From positions 1-64,000 of the forward strand of contig JAAVCK010000009.1 in the NCBI GenBank assembly GCA_014802325.1: DNA of 64,000 nucleotides. Reading direction: 5' to 3'. Positions within the stretch are counted from its first letter, which is position 1. Each line of letters starts with the position of its first letter. The position numbers and the translations under genes were made by a program. This stretch comes from Bacteroides sp. Its GTDB lineage: Bacteria > Bacteroidota > Bacteroidia > Bacteroidales > Muribaculaceae. Of the stretch, positions 17,695 through 27,570 are shown one piece after another. The notes beneath the pieces are model-generated. The model did not search any database and was not told the DNA's origin. It saw only the letters and a program-made list of their open reading frames with translations.

Positions 17695-19320
17695 TCACTT
17701 TATTCTCAGAGGAGGGAGCGAAGTGGCATTCGGCGAACGGATGCGAAGAATCCTGCTCACGGTAGGTGCTATAGATCGTGCATCGACGACCTCTCCAATC
17801 GTGGTGGCCTCGACTTGAGGCGCAAGTATCCATGCAGGAGACATGGTGGATGCAAAACTTACGGCCGTGACATCGGGAGCCAACACCTCGTCTTCGGGTG
17901 AATCCGTGATAACCCAACCGGGGTTAACGGCCACCAGCAGATCACCGGCCTGAGGGAAATATGTATTGCGTCGGAGTGCCACCGGATCATCGCCGGCATC
18001 ACGGGCTACAATATCGTCGATAGTAAACACGCGGCTGACTCCGCTCATTCGCAGCAAAAAGTCGGCCGACTGCTTGCGGAGCGAGGCAGCATCAAGCCCT
18101 CTCTCCTTAATCAGGTTATGATTGAGATAAAAATATCCGTTATGAAATCCGCTCACGTATTCGCCATTTCCATGAATGGCCATAAGATACATGTTGAGCA
18201 GCGAAGTAGCCATACGCGGAGAAAATCTTCCGGTAGGTATGCGCCATTTCTCATCGTCGCGTTTGCGGGCAGCCGGAGCCGGCGTGCCGGCAATAAATAC
18301 CACTGCATGGTCCATACCGGTAGTGGAGTCGACTGCTTTCATTATGCGAGCAATGTCAGAGTCGAGTCTGAGATACGCATCCATGGTCTCGATGCGGTTA
18401 TCCGTCTGACTTCCGTATTTATAAGGTGCCACGGTCAGACCGATATTCACCATATCGGTCACATTTCGGGTACCAAGTCCTAATTCGGTGATGTAATCCA
18501 CAGCCACATCCGTCACCTCGCGGTTGCCTACAGCCGACGCGCCGAAAGCCTTGAATGACTGAGGATCGCGCTTGGGGAAAGTATAGCGAAAGGGATATAA
18601 TTTCTTATGCTCGGGAAGGTCGGGATAACGCGAAAGATCCATTGATGGCGCCCACGCCACGGTGTCGATGCGCAGCGACAGAGGCTTGGCAAAATTATGG
18701 CGTGATATTACCGTAGGAGTGTCACGGTAATACGACGAAGTGGTCCACTTGCCGGTCACATCGTCAATCCAAAAAGCACTCGAAGCCGCATGACCGCCCA
18801 ATACTATAGCCATCTGCGGATCGGCAGCTATGGAATGTACCTGATTGAGTCCGTCTTCGGTGATTCTGACCTCGTCGGCAAGAGTCGATACCAGCAGCAG
18901 AGCCGGTGTGTAACCCTTTGACATTGACGTAGTGGTGGTCGATGTATTAAGCACAGGATGCTCCGTACGTGTCACCACATCATACACAGTCGATGCCGGG
19001 ACACCATTCACACTCGGCGAAGCTCCCGTCATCACGAGAGCAGCCGCAGCTGTAGCATCAAGTCCGGGACCGTAATCAATATTTTCGATTGTGACGCCGT
19101 CGCGCATCAGGCGGTTGAAACCACCATCTCCGAAATGATCGCGCAACAGCTTCACATATTCTTCATCGAGGCCTTCCACCACAATACCCACTACGAGCGA
19201 TGGCCGCTGCCCTACGGCCTGTGACTGTAGGGTGGCAGCGCCGGCACTTATCATGGCCATAGAGGCCACAAGTACCGATGCAATGCGTATCACGATATGG
19301 TTTTTCGACTGCATATACAT
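17695..19320 (-). CDS. Alkaline-phosphatase-superfamily protein with degenerate metal sites
   Basis: A 541-residue exported protein (signal peptide ending near SAGAATLQSQA) with the alkaline phosphatase/PafA-like fold: LVVGIVVEGLDEEYV, GGFNRLMRDGV, MTGASPSVNGVP and DAYLRLDSDIARI are all in register. Expected catalytic residues are not found by eye: the first metal Asp is Glu49, the D...H...YG segment reads APYKYG (298-303), and the DHG motif is replaced by AGTPAPA (344-350). It is therefore probably not a working phosphatase. It overlaps the DUF4105 gene by 31 bases and lies just upstream of secA, suggesting an envelope role. An ATG two codons inside (19314) is an equally good start. Confidence 0.75.
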   Translation of the reverse strand: MYMQSKNHIVIRIASVLVASMAMISAGAATLQSQAVGQRPSLVVGIVVEGLDEEYVKLLRDHFGDGGFNRLMRDGVTIENIDYGPGLDATAAAALVMTGASPSVNGVPASTVYDVVTRTEHPVLNTSTTTTSMSKGYTPALLLVSTLADEVRITEDGLNQVHSIAADPQMAIVLGGHAASSAFWIDDVTGKWTTSSYYRDTPTVISRHNFAKPLSLRIDTVAWAPSMDLSRYPDLPEHKKLYPFRYTFPKRDPQSFKAFGASAVGNREVTDVAVDYITELGLGTRNVTDMVNIGLTVAPYKYGSQTDNRIETMDAYLRLDSDIARIMKAVDSTTGMDHAVVFIAGTPAPAARKRDDEKWRIPTGRFSPRMATSLLNMYLMAIHGNGEYVSGFHNGYFYLNHNLIKERGLDAASLRKQSADFLLRMSGVSRVFTIDDIVARDAGDDPVALRRNTYFPQAGDLLVAVNPGWVITDSPEDEVLAPDVTAVSFASTMSPAWILAPQVEATTIGEVVDARSIAPTVSRILRIRSPNATSLPPLRIK

Positions 19321-20483
19321 ATATAAATATAGGCCGACGATGCTATCATATCTGCGAGGATGAGCGGATAAAACGCAGCGTCAGGCTGTTGGACTCCGGC
19401 CATGAATATGACCAAAAGTATAATCAAGAGTACAAAATTAACAATTTGGTAGCAAAAAACCAACTTTTTAGCTTTTTTTACCCATACACCTGCAGCTGCT
19501 ATGAGGCAAAGCGGATTAATCCACAGATAAAGCCAGTTGGGCGAGGTGGCTTCATGTACGGAGATGAAGATAAGAAATGTCAGAATCAATCCGAGTATGC
19601 CGTATATACCGTAGAGTAGAGAATAGAATAATCGGGTAGGCCGTTTCCTTCTCACATCACGATATGCTACGATCAGAGTTACAGCAAGCACGGCAAGTGA
19701 CACAGCCATAGGTGTAAGATACGGCGGCGTGGCGGGAAGTACGGCTGATTCAGACGGTGAATTGACCAATAATACGGACGGAGTTGTCACATCTCCCCCA
19801 TCCTTAAATTCAGCACCCATGAGCATCCGGTGAAGAGCCTCGGGCGAAAACATCATCTTACGGTCGTCGATTTTATTATCGAGCGGAGCACCGAGCGCCA
19901 GATTAATGCCAAACTGATACCAAGGATAATTCGCGTGATAATATGTCATAGCTTCGCGAAATGTTTGGGCGGGAAGTTGCGAATCCGTGAGTGCGATGGA
20001 GTCATTGGCTGCCTTTTCTATCACCTCCACTATGCGTGTGGCACAATTATCCTTCACATAGTTGTAGCGGTATATCCGATTTTCGGGCTGAAAGTTTTCA
20101 TTTAATATCGCCATCAGTCTGAGTTTCTGAGTGTCGGTAAGACTCAATGGCTGCTCATACACTTTCCTGCCCTGCGAGGCATAGACGCTCATAAAATATG
20201 GAGTCGGGCGGGCACCGATGGAATAGTCGGTCTCTCCCTTTACGAACCGATACACAAAATTCGGGGCGGTAAAGTCAAAATTACCCCAGTCGACCACAAC
20301 ATCCGACATAACGGCACCGGTCACCGTATCGATCTGCTGCACACGAATACCGGCATGCCCTTCCAGCTCGTAAATCTCACTGCCAGGCATACAAGTTATT
20401 ACTGAAAAACGCAGTGCTTCACCGGCAGCCACCGATGTGATGAGGCATATCAGGAGTGATGTGATTACCGCAAGACGTTTCAA
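19290..20483 (-). CDS. DUF4105 domain membrane protein
   Basis: A 397-residue protein with a signal peptide, a periplasmic DUF4105 domain (PGSEIYELEGHAGIRV, VVDWGNFDF, VKGETDYSIG, YNYVKDNCATRI) and four or five C-terminal membrane segments from about residue 275. The conserved His and Cys in EGHAG and DNCAT recall NlpC/P60-like or lipid-acting folds, but activity is unproven. It overlaps mutL by 4 bases upstream and the phosphatase-family gene by 31 bases downstream, so it is firmly inside the operon. Confidence 0.85.
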   Translation of the reverse strand: MKRLAVITSLLICLITSVAAGEALRFSVITCMPGSEIYELEGHAGIRVQQIDTVTGAVMSDVVVDWGNFDFTAPNFVYRFVKGETDYSIGARPTPYFMSVYASQGRKVYEQPLSLTDTQKLRLMAILNENFQPENRIYRYNYVKDNCATRIVEVIEKAANDSIALTDSQLPAQTFREAMTYYHANYPWYQFGINLALGAPLDNKIDDRKMMFSPEALHRMLMGAEFKDGGDVTTPSVLLVNSPSESAVLPATPPYLTPMAVSLAVLAVTLIVAYRDVRRKRPTRLFYSLLYGIYGILGLILTFLIFISVHEATSPNWLYLWINPLCLIAAAGVWVKKAKKLVFCYQIVNFVLLIILLVIFMAGVQQPDAAFYPLILADMIASSAYIYICICSRKTIS

Positions 20484-22372
20484 AACAATGAATTTATATT
20501 TTCAATATCAATTACACTAAACACTTGCTTACCCTCGGGAGTGCGAGCCGGTGCCGAACTTTTAAACAGGTCGCTCACCAATGTTTCCATTTCGGCTGAC
20601 GTAAGAGCCCTGCCGCGGTGGATGGCATTGCTACGGGCCATTGATAGTGACACCTGACGATAAAACGACGATGCTATATCCTCGCCCGTCTCCTCAACCA
20701 CACTAATTATCCCGGTGATAATCTCTGCACCGCTCTTGCCTGAAACGACAGTCGGCATCGACAGTATGCTCCATGAGTTGTCGCCGAGAGGCGACAGTGT
20801 AAATCCAAGTTTTTCGAGATAAGGCATGATGGTTTCAAGTGTGACATTCTGTGCTGCGGAAAGCTGAATCATCTCCGGAAACATGACCTGCTGCGCTACA
20901 AACGACTTTTCATCGATCATCGACATATATCTGTCATAGAGTATTCTCACATGAGCACGATACTGATCGATAACCATGAGTCCTTTACGCGAAGGGGTCA
21001 GTATATAAGTGTTTTTTAGCTGCATGGTCGATGCGGCAGGAAGCGCCTCGCCGCTGTCATCAGCCATATTGGCGAATGAGGGCACCGGACCGTGCTGCAC
21101 CGCTATTTCATCATTGATGCGGCTGCCTACCACTTCGTCGATTGCTTCATCGCGCTTGCGGGAGAAATCATCATACAATTTTTCCCAATCCGTGGGAGCA
21201 CCGCTGTTGATGCGACTGCTGCGGAATACGGCCGGAGAGTCGTCACTGCGACGCGGCTTATCGGCGGTGGCAAACGGATTATAGCTTGGATCAAGTTCTT
21301 CGTTGAGCTTAATACCCTCAGTGGGATTGAACACCGGAATTTCAGGAGCATCCTCAACATCAAAGTCAATGGCCGGGGCTGCATTGAACCGGCCGAGAGA
21401 GTCTTTCACGGCTGCAGTTAGTATCTGCCATATAGCCTGCTCGTTCTCAAACTTTATCTCGTTTTTCGTAGGATGGATGTTCACGTCGATCGTCTCGGGA
21501 TCTACCTGAAGATTTATGAAGAAATTGGGTTGCTCCTCAGGGGTTATTAGCCGGTCATAGCACTGAAGTATAGCCTTTCGGAAATACGGGTGGAGCATGT
21601 TACGACCGTTAACCATAAGATATTGCAAGGCATTGCGTTTGCGGGCATTTTCGGGCAGCGACACAAATCCGCTGATACGCACTATCGAAGTATCAGTCTC
21701 TACCGGAATCAGCTGCTTCTCAACACTTTTGCCGAAAAGATCACCAATGCGCTGCTTGAACGACGCACGGCGCAGAGCGTGGAGCGTGGTGTCATTATGG
21801 ATCAGCGTCAGGTCCGTATTGATATTGACAAGAGCAAGACGCTCAAACTCACGCAGGATATTACTTAATTCCACCGAATCCTTCTTCAGAAACTTTCGGC
21901 GCGCCGGTACATTATAGAAAATGTTTTTCACCATAATATTGGTGCCGGGGGCAGCTGCCTCAGGATTCTGACTTTCGACCTTCGATCCGTTGATAATCAA
22001 CCTTGTGCCTATGGATGCGCCGTGAAGCATGGTACGGACATCGAGCTGGGCTATCGCCGCAATCGAAGCCAGCGCCTCGCCGCGAAAGCCCATGGTGCGG
22101 AGAGTAAACAGGTCATCCGCGCTCTTTATCTTAGAAGTGGCATGTCGTTCAAAAGCGAGTCGTGCATCAGTATCACTCATGCCTGAGCCGTTGTCGATAA
22201 CCTGTATTAGCGTTCGGCCGGCATCTTTGAGCACGATGGTCACATTATCAGCACCGGCGTCGATGGAATTTTCCACCAGTTCCTTTATCACCGATGCAGG
22301 ACGCTGTATCACCTCACCGGCAGCTATCTGATTGGCTACCGAGTCGGGCAAAAGACGGATTATATCACTCAT
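20480..22372 (-). CDS. mutL: DNA mismatch repair protein MutL
   Basis: A 630-residue GHKL ATPase that links MutS mismatch recognition to downstream repair. The ATP-binding motifs are clear: LVENSIDAGA, DNGSGMS, TMGFRGEALASI and GTNIMVKNIFYNVPAR. A variable linker (about 340-440) precedes the C-terminal dimerisation domain. No obvious DQHA(X)2E(X)4E endonuclease motif appears (the region reads MVIDQYRAHVRILYDR), so endonuclease activity is doubtful from this reading. It overlaps both neighbours (8 and 4 bases), placing a repair gene inside an envelope operon. Confidence 0.95.
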   Translation of the reverse strand: MSDIIRLLPDSVANQIAAGEVIQRPASVIKELVENSIDAGADNVTIVLKDAGRTLIQVIDNGSGMSDTDARLAFERHATSKIKSADDLFTLRTMGFRGEALASIAAIAQLDVRTMLHGASIGTRLIINGSKVESQNPEAAAPGTNIMVKNIFYNVPARRKFLKKDSVELSNILREFERLALVNINTDLTLIHNDTTLHALRRASFKQRIGDLFGKSVEKQLIPVETDTSIVRISGFVSLPENARKRNALQYLMVNGRNMLHPYFRKAILQCYDRLITPEEQPNFFINLQVDPETIDVNIHPTKNEIKFENEQAIWQILTAAVKDSLGRFNAAPAIDFDVEDAPEIPVFNPTEGIKLNEELDPSYNPFATADKPRRSDDSPAVFRSSRINSGAPTDWEKLYDDFSRKRDEAIDEVVGSRINDEIAVQHGPVPSFANMADDSGEALPAASTMQLKNTYILTPSRKGLMVIDQYRAHVRILYDRYMSMIDEKSFVAQQVMFPEMIQLSAAQNVTLETIMPYLEKLGFTLSPLGDNSWSILSMPTVVSGKSGAEIITGIISVVEETGEDIASSFYRQVSLSMARSNAIHRGRALTSAEMETLVSDLFKSSAPARTPEGKQVFSVIDIENINSLF

Positions 22373-24215
22373 TTTCGTTCACCTCCTCTTCTGTGGATTC
22401 AACGGGTAGAGCCGACTCTACGTCAATATCTGTATCAGGCACCGGCTCGGTTACCGGAGCTGACTCTATTAAATCGTCATCCGGTTTACGCACCGGAGTG
22501 TCAGCGGGAATATTCTGTGGTTTTGGCCGTCCGGTTACTGTGCCACGCACGGTCTTGTAATCAGGGCGCGGACGAGCTATGATAGGATTTGCAAGCAGAT
22601 TATCCATCTCCGGCGGATAGTCAAATATCTCAGCCGGGCTCATCGGACGAAGTGCTCCATACCAACGGAAGCGATCGAGAAAATAACTCGATTTTCCGGC
22701 GAGATATAGCGGTGTTGTCGAACCTGACGTCTCCGACCACATCTTGACTCTCTTCACCTTGCCTTGATCAAACGTGGCAAGGAGCGCCGATCCTTCGGTA
22801 AAAGAAAATTTATTGTAGGTAGAGTCCTTCTCCATCGGAAACATTATGATCTGCACATTTCCTTCGGCATATAATTTCGAGAGGGTCGAGTCGGCAAACC
22901 AAGCTGTCATGTCCGAGCTGGTCATCTGGTCATAGCAGTCTTCAGCTATATGCCTGGCCATGATACCGGTCTCGGGCAGGCGAGCCCAGTCGAGAGTGGA
23001 ATCATTGAAATGTACATAGATCACATTACCAACTATCTGCTTGTCATCATTCCAAATAATCGGCAAGGTATACATATACATTATCGAATCACGCTCTACA
23101 AGACTGATGGAGTCACAAAGGCCCTGCACGTCGGAACGGAAAAATCTTACTCGATGAAATATATTGGTAACTTTAGTGCTGTCCCGGAGCATATATGCCA
23201 CGATAGTGTCGCCATGAAGATACAGCGTATCGGCCGACGAGTAGTCCATCACCAGCGCATCGCCGGTAGTGAACGAACTGTCGGTAAGCTCATTAAAAAA
23301 GCCATAATTACCTGACACGGACGACTTTCTCACCGAATCGGTAAGCACCATGTTTCCAAACGCCTCTCCATAGCCGGCTTCGCGGTCATAAAACAGTGTG
23401 TCGCCCGTAAGTGTATTTCCTCTGCGGGTTCTGACAGTGGAGCGATGATACAGGTCGGCAATCTGAGTGCGTGTATTAAAGAATCCCGATCGCGACTCGA
23501 TCTCTCCATCCTTATTTACGATTCTGGTTTTGGCTATGAGACGCGCCACACCTGATTCGGTATTATAGGTCAGCGAGTCAGTATATATTCTTAGCGTATC
23601 GCCGTTGGGACGTGGGCCGGTCAATTCCACATCGAAATAAAAAAAAGCGTCTTTACTGTCGGGGTAGTAATATCCCTGTCGCGATTCAAGGCGATTTTGC
23701 GTATCGCGGAGGACTCCTCCGGTGAGATAGTAGCCGACATTATCGTAAAGATCATAAAAAAACTGATCCGTTTCAAGCTCAACATCGCGGTTGATAAGTC
23801 TGACAGTCTTTCCGGGATATGATGTCAGTTCAGCAAGCTCACCCTGTCCGTCATAGTATAAAGCATCGCCATACACAAACAGTGTATCACCCTGCTCCAT
23901 TCTCACATTGTCAAATGCGTCCATCGACCCGGTAGCCTCATTGAATCGCGCACTGTCGCAGTACATGAACATATCACCCCGACGAAACACAACATTTCCT
24001 TGAAGCACCTGCACGTCGGTATCGCGATACTGGTCATAGCTCAGACGATCAGCATGCTCAAGAAACACTTTCGAGGGGTCAGTGCGGTCGGCCAAAGGCA
24101 CAACAGGTCTTATAGCCGGAGGGAGCGATGATGCGGGTGATTGTGCAAGCAATATGGGCAGTGCCATAGCCGCCACTGCTGACACTACTGCCAAACGACC
24201 ATGCAACTTACTCAT
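22365..24215 (-). CDS. OstA-like (LptA/LptD N-terminal-like) protein
   Basis: A 616-residue exported protein with a signal peptide (MALPILLAQ) and repeated OstA/LptA-type beta-jellyroll strands (VLQGNVVFRRGDMFMYCDSA, NRDVELETDQFFYDL, TYNTESGVARLIAKT). These folds carry lipopolysaccharide across the periplasm. The C-terminal ~90 residues are Pro/Thr/Glu-rich and probably disordered. It sits between the SurA-like gene (6-base gap) and mutL (8-base overlap). It is distinct from the large LptD at 46762, and a role as LptA-like bridge is inferred. Confidence 0.82.
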   Translation of the reverse strand: MSKLHGRLAVVSAVAAMALPILLAQSPASSLPPAIRPVVPLADRTDPSKVFLEHADRLSYDQYRDTDVQVLQGNVVFRRGDMFMYCDSARFNEATGSMDAFDNVRMEQGDTLFVYGDALYYDGQGELAELTSYPGKTVRLINRDVELETDQFFYDLYDNVGYYLTGGVLRDTQNRLESRQGYYYPDSKDAFFYFDVELTGPRPNGDTLRIYTDSLTYNTESGVARLIAKTRIVNKDGEIESRSGFFNTRTQIADLYHRSTVRTRRGNTLTGDTLFYDREAGYGEAFGNMVLTDSVRKSSVSGNYGFFNELTDSSFTTGDALVMDYSSADTLYLHGDTIVAYMLRDSTKVTNIFHRVRFFRSDVQGLCDSISLVERDSIMYMYTLPIIWNDDKQIVGNVIYVHFNDSTLDWARLPETGIMARHIAEDCYDQMTSSDMTAWFADSTLSKLYAEGNVQIIMFPMEKDSTYNKFSFTEGSALLATFDQGKVKRVKMWSETSGSTTPLYLAGKSSYFLDRFRWYGALRPMSPAEIFDYPPEMDNLLANPIIARPRPDYKTVRGTVTGRPKPQNIPADTPVRKPDDDLIESAPVTEPVPDTDIDVESALPVESTEEEVNENE

Positions 24216-24221
24216 ATGCTG

Positions 24222-25607
24222 TTACTTTGAGGCAGTATTATCTTTAATCCAGCCGCTGTTGATGAATTCACAGTCACGCCATCCGTCTTCTATTCTGACG
24301 TAGGTTTCGGCTATCTTTTTGCGCAACCAGTTGGTCAGAATCTCACTGCGGCGCGAATTTTCATACATATCCTTTATCTGCTGAAAATCATCGCCGAGAT
24401 TGGCTCTGTGAGCGTCGATGCGGTCAGTAAGTTTTACTATCGCCACCACTTCCTGATTTGTCTTCTGATCTTTCATTATGAAAGATTTCGACACCTCACC
24501 GGGTTGAAGCGTGGCCACCACACGGGCAATCTCCTGCGGGAGCTCGCTCATCTGAAATCTGGTGGTACCGGTATCCTGATTAACCATCACACCCTTGCTG
24601 TTGCGCGTGTCCTTATCCTGCGACACGTAAGCTACTGCCTCCTCAAAGGTGAATTTTTTATTATCCACCATATCCGTGCGCAGACTGTCGAGTCTGGTCA
24701 TGGCATCAATCAGGTCAGCCTCGGCCACTTTGGGCTTGAGCAGTATGTGACGGCAATTTATTCTGTCGCCACGTTTTTCTATAAGCTGTATGATGTGATA
24801 GCCGAATTCGGTCTCTACGATTTTGGATACCTTCTTGGGATCATTGAGGTTGAACGCTACCGATGCAAATTCGGGCACAAGCTGCGAGCGACCCATAAAA
24901 CCGAGCTCTCCGCCGCGCGAAGCACTTCCCGGGTCATCGGAATAAAGCACGGCAAGCGTGAAGAAGTCTGATTCACCGCGGTTCACTCGATCAGAGAAGT
25001 CACGCAGACGGGCTTTAATATCTTCTATTTCCTGGCGAGGTATAGCCGGAGCAAGTGTAAGGATCTGCACCTCCACCTGAGCAGGCACGAAGGGCACTGA
25101 ATCCTTGGGTAATTTGTCGAAATAGCGGCGCACTTCAGCCGGAGTGGAGGTTATTTTTGATGTAAGATTACGCTGCACCTGCGAGATTCGAGTGCGGTTT
25201 TTCACCATTTCCATAAGCGTCTCGCGCATTGCATTGATGGGTTTGTGAAACACCTGCTCCACTTTCTCGGCCGAGCCGAGGTTGTTGATATAGTAATTTA
25301 TCTGAGCGTCGACCTGCGAGATAACCATATTGTCAGCTACTTCTACAGTGTCGAGCTCAGCCTGATGCAGATACAGCTTCTCGATAGCGAGCTGTTCGGG
25401 TATCACACAATAAGGGTCACCCTTGATATCTGTCTTCTCGTAAAGTGCATTCTGATATGCCTCTTCAATTTCGGATTTCCATATCGGTTGGTCACCGACA
25501 ACCCATGCCACTTCTTCAACCACATTGTCAGTGGCTGCTGTCATGTAGGCCATACCGAGTGTGATGAATGAGGCGGCCATAAATATATTTTTAATTTTCA
25601 TATTCAT
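24222..25607 (-). CDS. SurA-like periplasmic peptidyl-prolyl isomerase/chaperone
   Basis: A 461-residue exported protein. After the signal peptide (MAASFITLGMAYMTAA) comes a SurA-type N-terminal domain (VVGDQPIWKSEIEEAY) and then two parvulin (PpiC) domains. The first is well conserved (LAVLYSDDPGSASRGGELGFMGR, EFGYHIIQLIEKRGDRINCRHIL) and the second is less so. It likely escorts outer-membrane proteins across the periplasm. It heads the leftward operon with the OstA-like gene, mutL and onward; a -7 element lies at 25628-25635. An ATG at 25601 is an alternative start. Confidence 0.88.
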   Translation of the reverse strand: MNMKIKNIFMAASFITLGMAYMTAATDNVVEEVAWVVGDQPIWKSEIEEAYQNALYEKTDIKGDPYCVIPEQLAIEKLYLHQAELDTVEVADNMVISQVDAQINYYINNLGSAEKVEQVFHKPINAMRETLMEMVKNRTRISQVQRNLTSKITSTPAEVRRYFDKLPKDSVPFVPAQVEVQILTLAPAIPRQEIEDIKARLRDFSDRVNRGESDFFTLAVLYSDDPGSASRGGELGFMGRSQLVPEFASVAFNLNDPKKVSKIVETEFGYHIIQLIEKRGDRINCRHILLKPKVAEADLIDAMTRLDSLRTDMVDNKKFTFEEAVAYVSQDKDTRNSKGVMVNQDTGTTRFQMSELPQEIARVVATLQPGEVSKSFIMKDQKTNQEVVAIVKLTDRIDAHRANLGDDFQQIKDMYENSRRSEILTNWLRKKIAETYVRIEDGWRDCEFINSGWIKDNTASK

Positions 25608-25627
25608 AAATCGCGAAAAATTGCATT

Positions 25628-25635
25628 CAAAGTTA
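25628..25635 (-). promoter_or_regulatory. -7 promoter element of the surA-like/ostA-like/mutL operon
   Basis: TAACTTTG on the minus strand is an exact TAnnTTTG match, 20 bases before the ATG at 25607. The five genes downstream overlap or nearly abut, so one promoter may serve all of them and possibly secA. Confidence 0.6.
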
Positions 25636-25670
25636 CGAAAATATTCCGAACTGACCTTTGAATTAAGATT

Positions 25671-26918
25671 TTATAACGCATCGGCTTGTGATTTCATAAA
25701 AAGGCAAGCATCTCCGTAGCTCAGAAAACGATAGTCGGCCTCAAGTGCACGCGCATATGCCTCACGCCAGCTCTCCCCTATCAGCGCACTCACAAGTAGA
25801 AGGAGCGTAGATCGGGGCTGGTGGAAATTTGTTATCATGCCGTCGATCATCCGATAGGTATAGCCCGGCGCGATGATGAGTCTTGTTGTGGCAACGAATG
25901 TGTCGCTGCCCGTAGTTTCAAGGTATTTCATGATCACTGCCATAGCCTCGCGTCTCGTAAGATGTGGATGTGAGTCAGAATAGCTGTACCATTGAGGAAG
26001 CTCCGGAATTTCTTTTCCGCCGTCGTGTTGGCTCAGGTAACATCCGAGCTGATACAGGCTCTCAAGGGTTCGCACAGAGGTGGTGCCTACTGCTATGACC
26101 GGTCGGTCAGTATCGGCAAGCTCTGCTATCAAATCACGATACACGGATATAAATTCGGAGTGCATCTCATGTTCGCCTATAGTATCGGTTTTCACCGGCT
26201 GGAAAGTTCCTGCGCCTACATGCAGAGTTACCTCACGCGTATCTATGCCGCGCGATCGACATTCATCAAGCAACCCGGGAGTGAAATGAAGCCCGGCGGT
26301 CGGCGCAGCCACCGATCCTTCGATATGGCTGAAAACCGTCTGGTAATCATCCGAGTCGCTATCCTCGGTAGATCTGTTGAGATACGGTGGGATAGGGATT
26401 TCACCGGCGGCATCTATTATCTCGGAAAACGATACGGAATCTTCATTCCAGAAAAATTCTATCACTGAAGCATTGCCTTCACGCCCTACGCGGGCAGCTG
26501 AAAGAACTACAGACTTCCCGCCGACAGTGACCGCCATTGATAGATCACCTTCTTTCCATTTCTTTGAATTACCTACAAAACACTTCCATCTCACGGGATG
26601 GGTTGATGCGAAATTCAGTGCATAGTCGGCAGGAGCTACCGGCTCAAGACAGAATATCTCTATCAAAGCACCATCGTGAGCAGCCCCTTTACGGAAACGA
26701 AGCCGCGCATTAATAACGCGCGTATTATTATAGACCAATATACTGCCGGAAGGCAGTAGGTCAGTTATATCCCTGAATATATGATCGCTCATCCGGCCGG
26801 AAGCATCGCGATAAAGAAGTTTACAGCTATCACGCTCAGCCAGCGGATGAAGTGCGATACGCTCCTGGGGTAAAGCGTAGTCATATTCCTCTATTGAAAT
26901 ATCGGCAGGTTTGTTCAT
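25671..26918 (-). CDS. queA: S-adenosylmethionine:tRNA ribosyltransferase-isomerase
   Basis: A 415-residue enzyme that moves the ribosyl part of SAM to preQ1-tRNA, forming epoxyqueuosine. Signatures: YDYALPQERIALHP, LVYNNTRVINARL, AAPTAGLHFTP, TLHVGAGTFQPVKTD, TTSVRTLES, TNFHQPRSTLLLLVSALIG. The ATG at 26918 (MNKPADISIEEYDY) was chosen; a frame open to 27089 runs into rpe and is not needed. It starts 4 bases after rpe ends. The protein is longer than the ~350-residue E. coli form, as often in this phylum. Confidence 0.95.
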   Translation of the reverse strand: MNKPADISIEEYDYALPQERIALHPLAERDSCKLLYRDASGRMSDHIFRDITDLLPSGSILVYNNTRVINARLRFRKGAAHDGALIEIFCLEPVAPADYALNFASTHPVRWKCFVGNSKKWKEGDLSMAVTVGGKSVVLSAARVGREGNASVIEFFWNEDSVSFSEIIDAAGEIPIPPYLNRSTEDSDSDDYQTVFSHIEGSVAAPTAGLHFTPGLLDECRSRGIDTREVTLHVGAGTFQPVKTDTIGEHEMHSEFISVYRDLIAELADTDRPVIAVGTTSVRTLESLYQLGCYLSQHDGGKEIPELPQWYSYSDSHPHLTRREAMAVIMKYLETTGSDTFVATTRLIIAPGYTYRMIDGMITNFHQPRSTLLLLVSALIGESWREAYARALEADYRFLSYGDACLFMKSQADAL

Positions 26919-26922
26919 GATA

Positions 26923-27570
26923 TCATGATATATGTGCGAGCGTGGATATGGCTTTAACAGGATCAGCGGCATTAAACACGAAGCTGCCGGCAACGAGCAC
27001 GTCGGCTCCGGCATGAGCAAGAAGCGGAGCGGTGGCAAGATTGACGCCTCCGTCAACCTCGATTTTGGTTTTGAGTCCTCTACGGTCAATCATTTCACGC
27101 AGGCGGGCCACTTTATCGAGCGTAGCTTCAATGAATTTCTGACCTCCAAACCCGGGATTTACTCCCATGAGCAACACCATGTCAAGCTCTGGAAGAATCT
27201 CGTCGAGCATCACGAGCGGCGTGGCCGGATTGAGAGTGACCGCCGGTTTCATTCCTGCTTCCTTAATGCGATGAATCACACGGTTGAGATGGATACATGC
27301 TTCCTGATGCACATTCATGATAGTAGCCCCGGCATCACGCACTTGCGATATAAACCTGATGGGATCCATCACCATCATATGGACGTCGAGCGGCTTCTCA
27401 GCTATATCGGCTATAGCCTTTATCATTGGAAAACCAATCGAGATATTCGGCACAAACATACCATCCATGACATCGACGTGGATCATCGACGCCTCACTAC
27501 GGTTAATTATCTCCACCGCATCACCGAGACGGGTAAAATCAGCGGCCAACAACGAGGGCGATACTTCCAT
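26923..27570 (-). CDS. rpe: Ribulose-phosphate 3-epimerase
   Basis: A 215-residue TIM-barrel enzyme interconverting ribulose 5-phosphate and xylulose 5-phosphate in the pentose phosphate pathway. Motifs: SPSLLAADFTRLGD, HVDVMDGMFVPN, DVHMMV, VLLMGVNPGFGGQKFI, IEVDGGVN, and GADVLVAGSFVF at the phosphate end. Start and stop overlap with dedA as TAATG-type coupling. It is the middle gene of dedA-rpe-queA. Confidence 0.96.
   Translation of the reverse strand: MEVSPSLLAADFTRLGDAVEIINRSEASMIHVDVMDGMFVPNISIGFPMIKAIADIAEKPLDVHMMVMDPIRFISQVRDAGATIMNVHQEACIHLNRVIHRIKEAGMKPAVTLNPATPLVMLDEILPELDMVLLMGVNPGFGGQKFIEATLDKVARLREMIDRRGLKTKIEVDGGVNLATAPLLAHAGADVLVAGSFVFNAADPVKAISTLAHIS

Noticed and set aside
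26919-27089. 57-residue extension of queA
   Set aside because: It overlaps rpe and does not match the QueA N-terminus; the ATG at 26918 fits the family.
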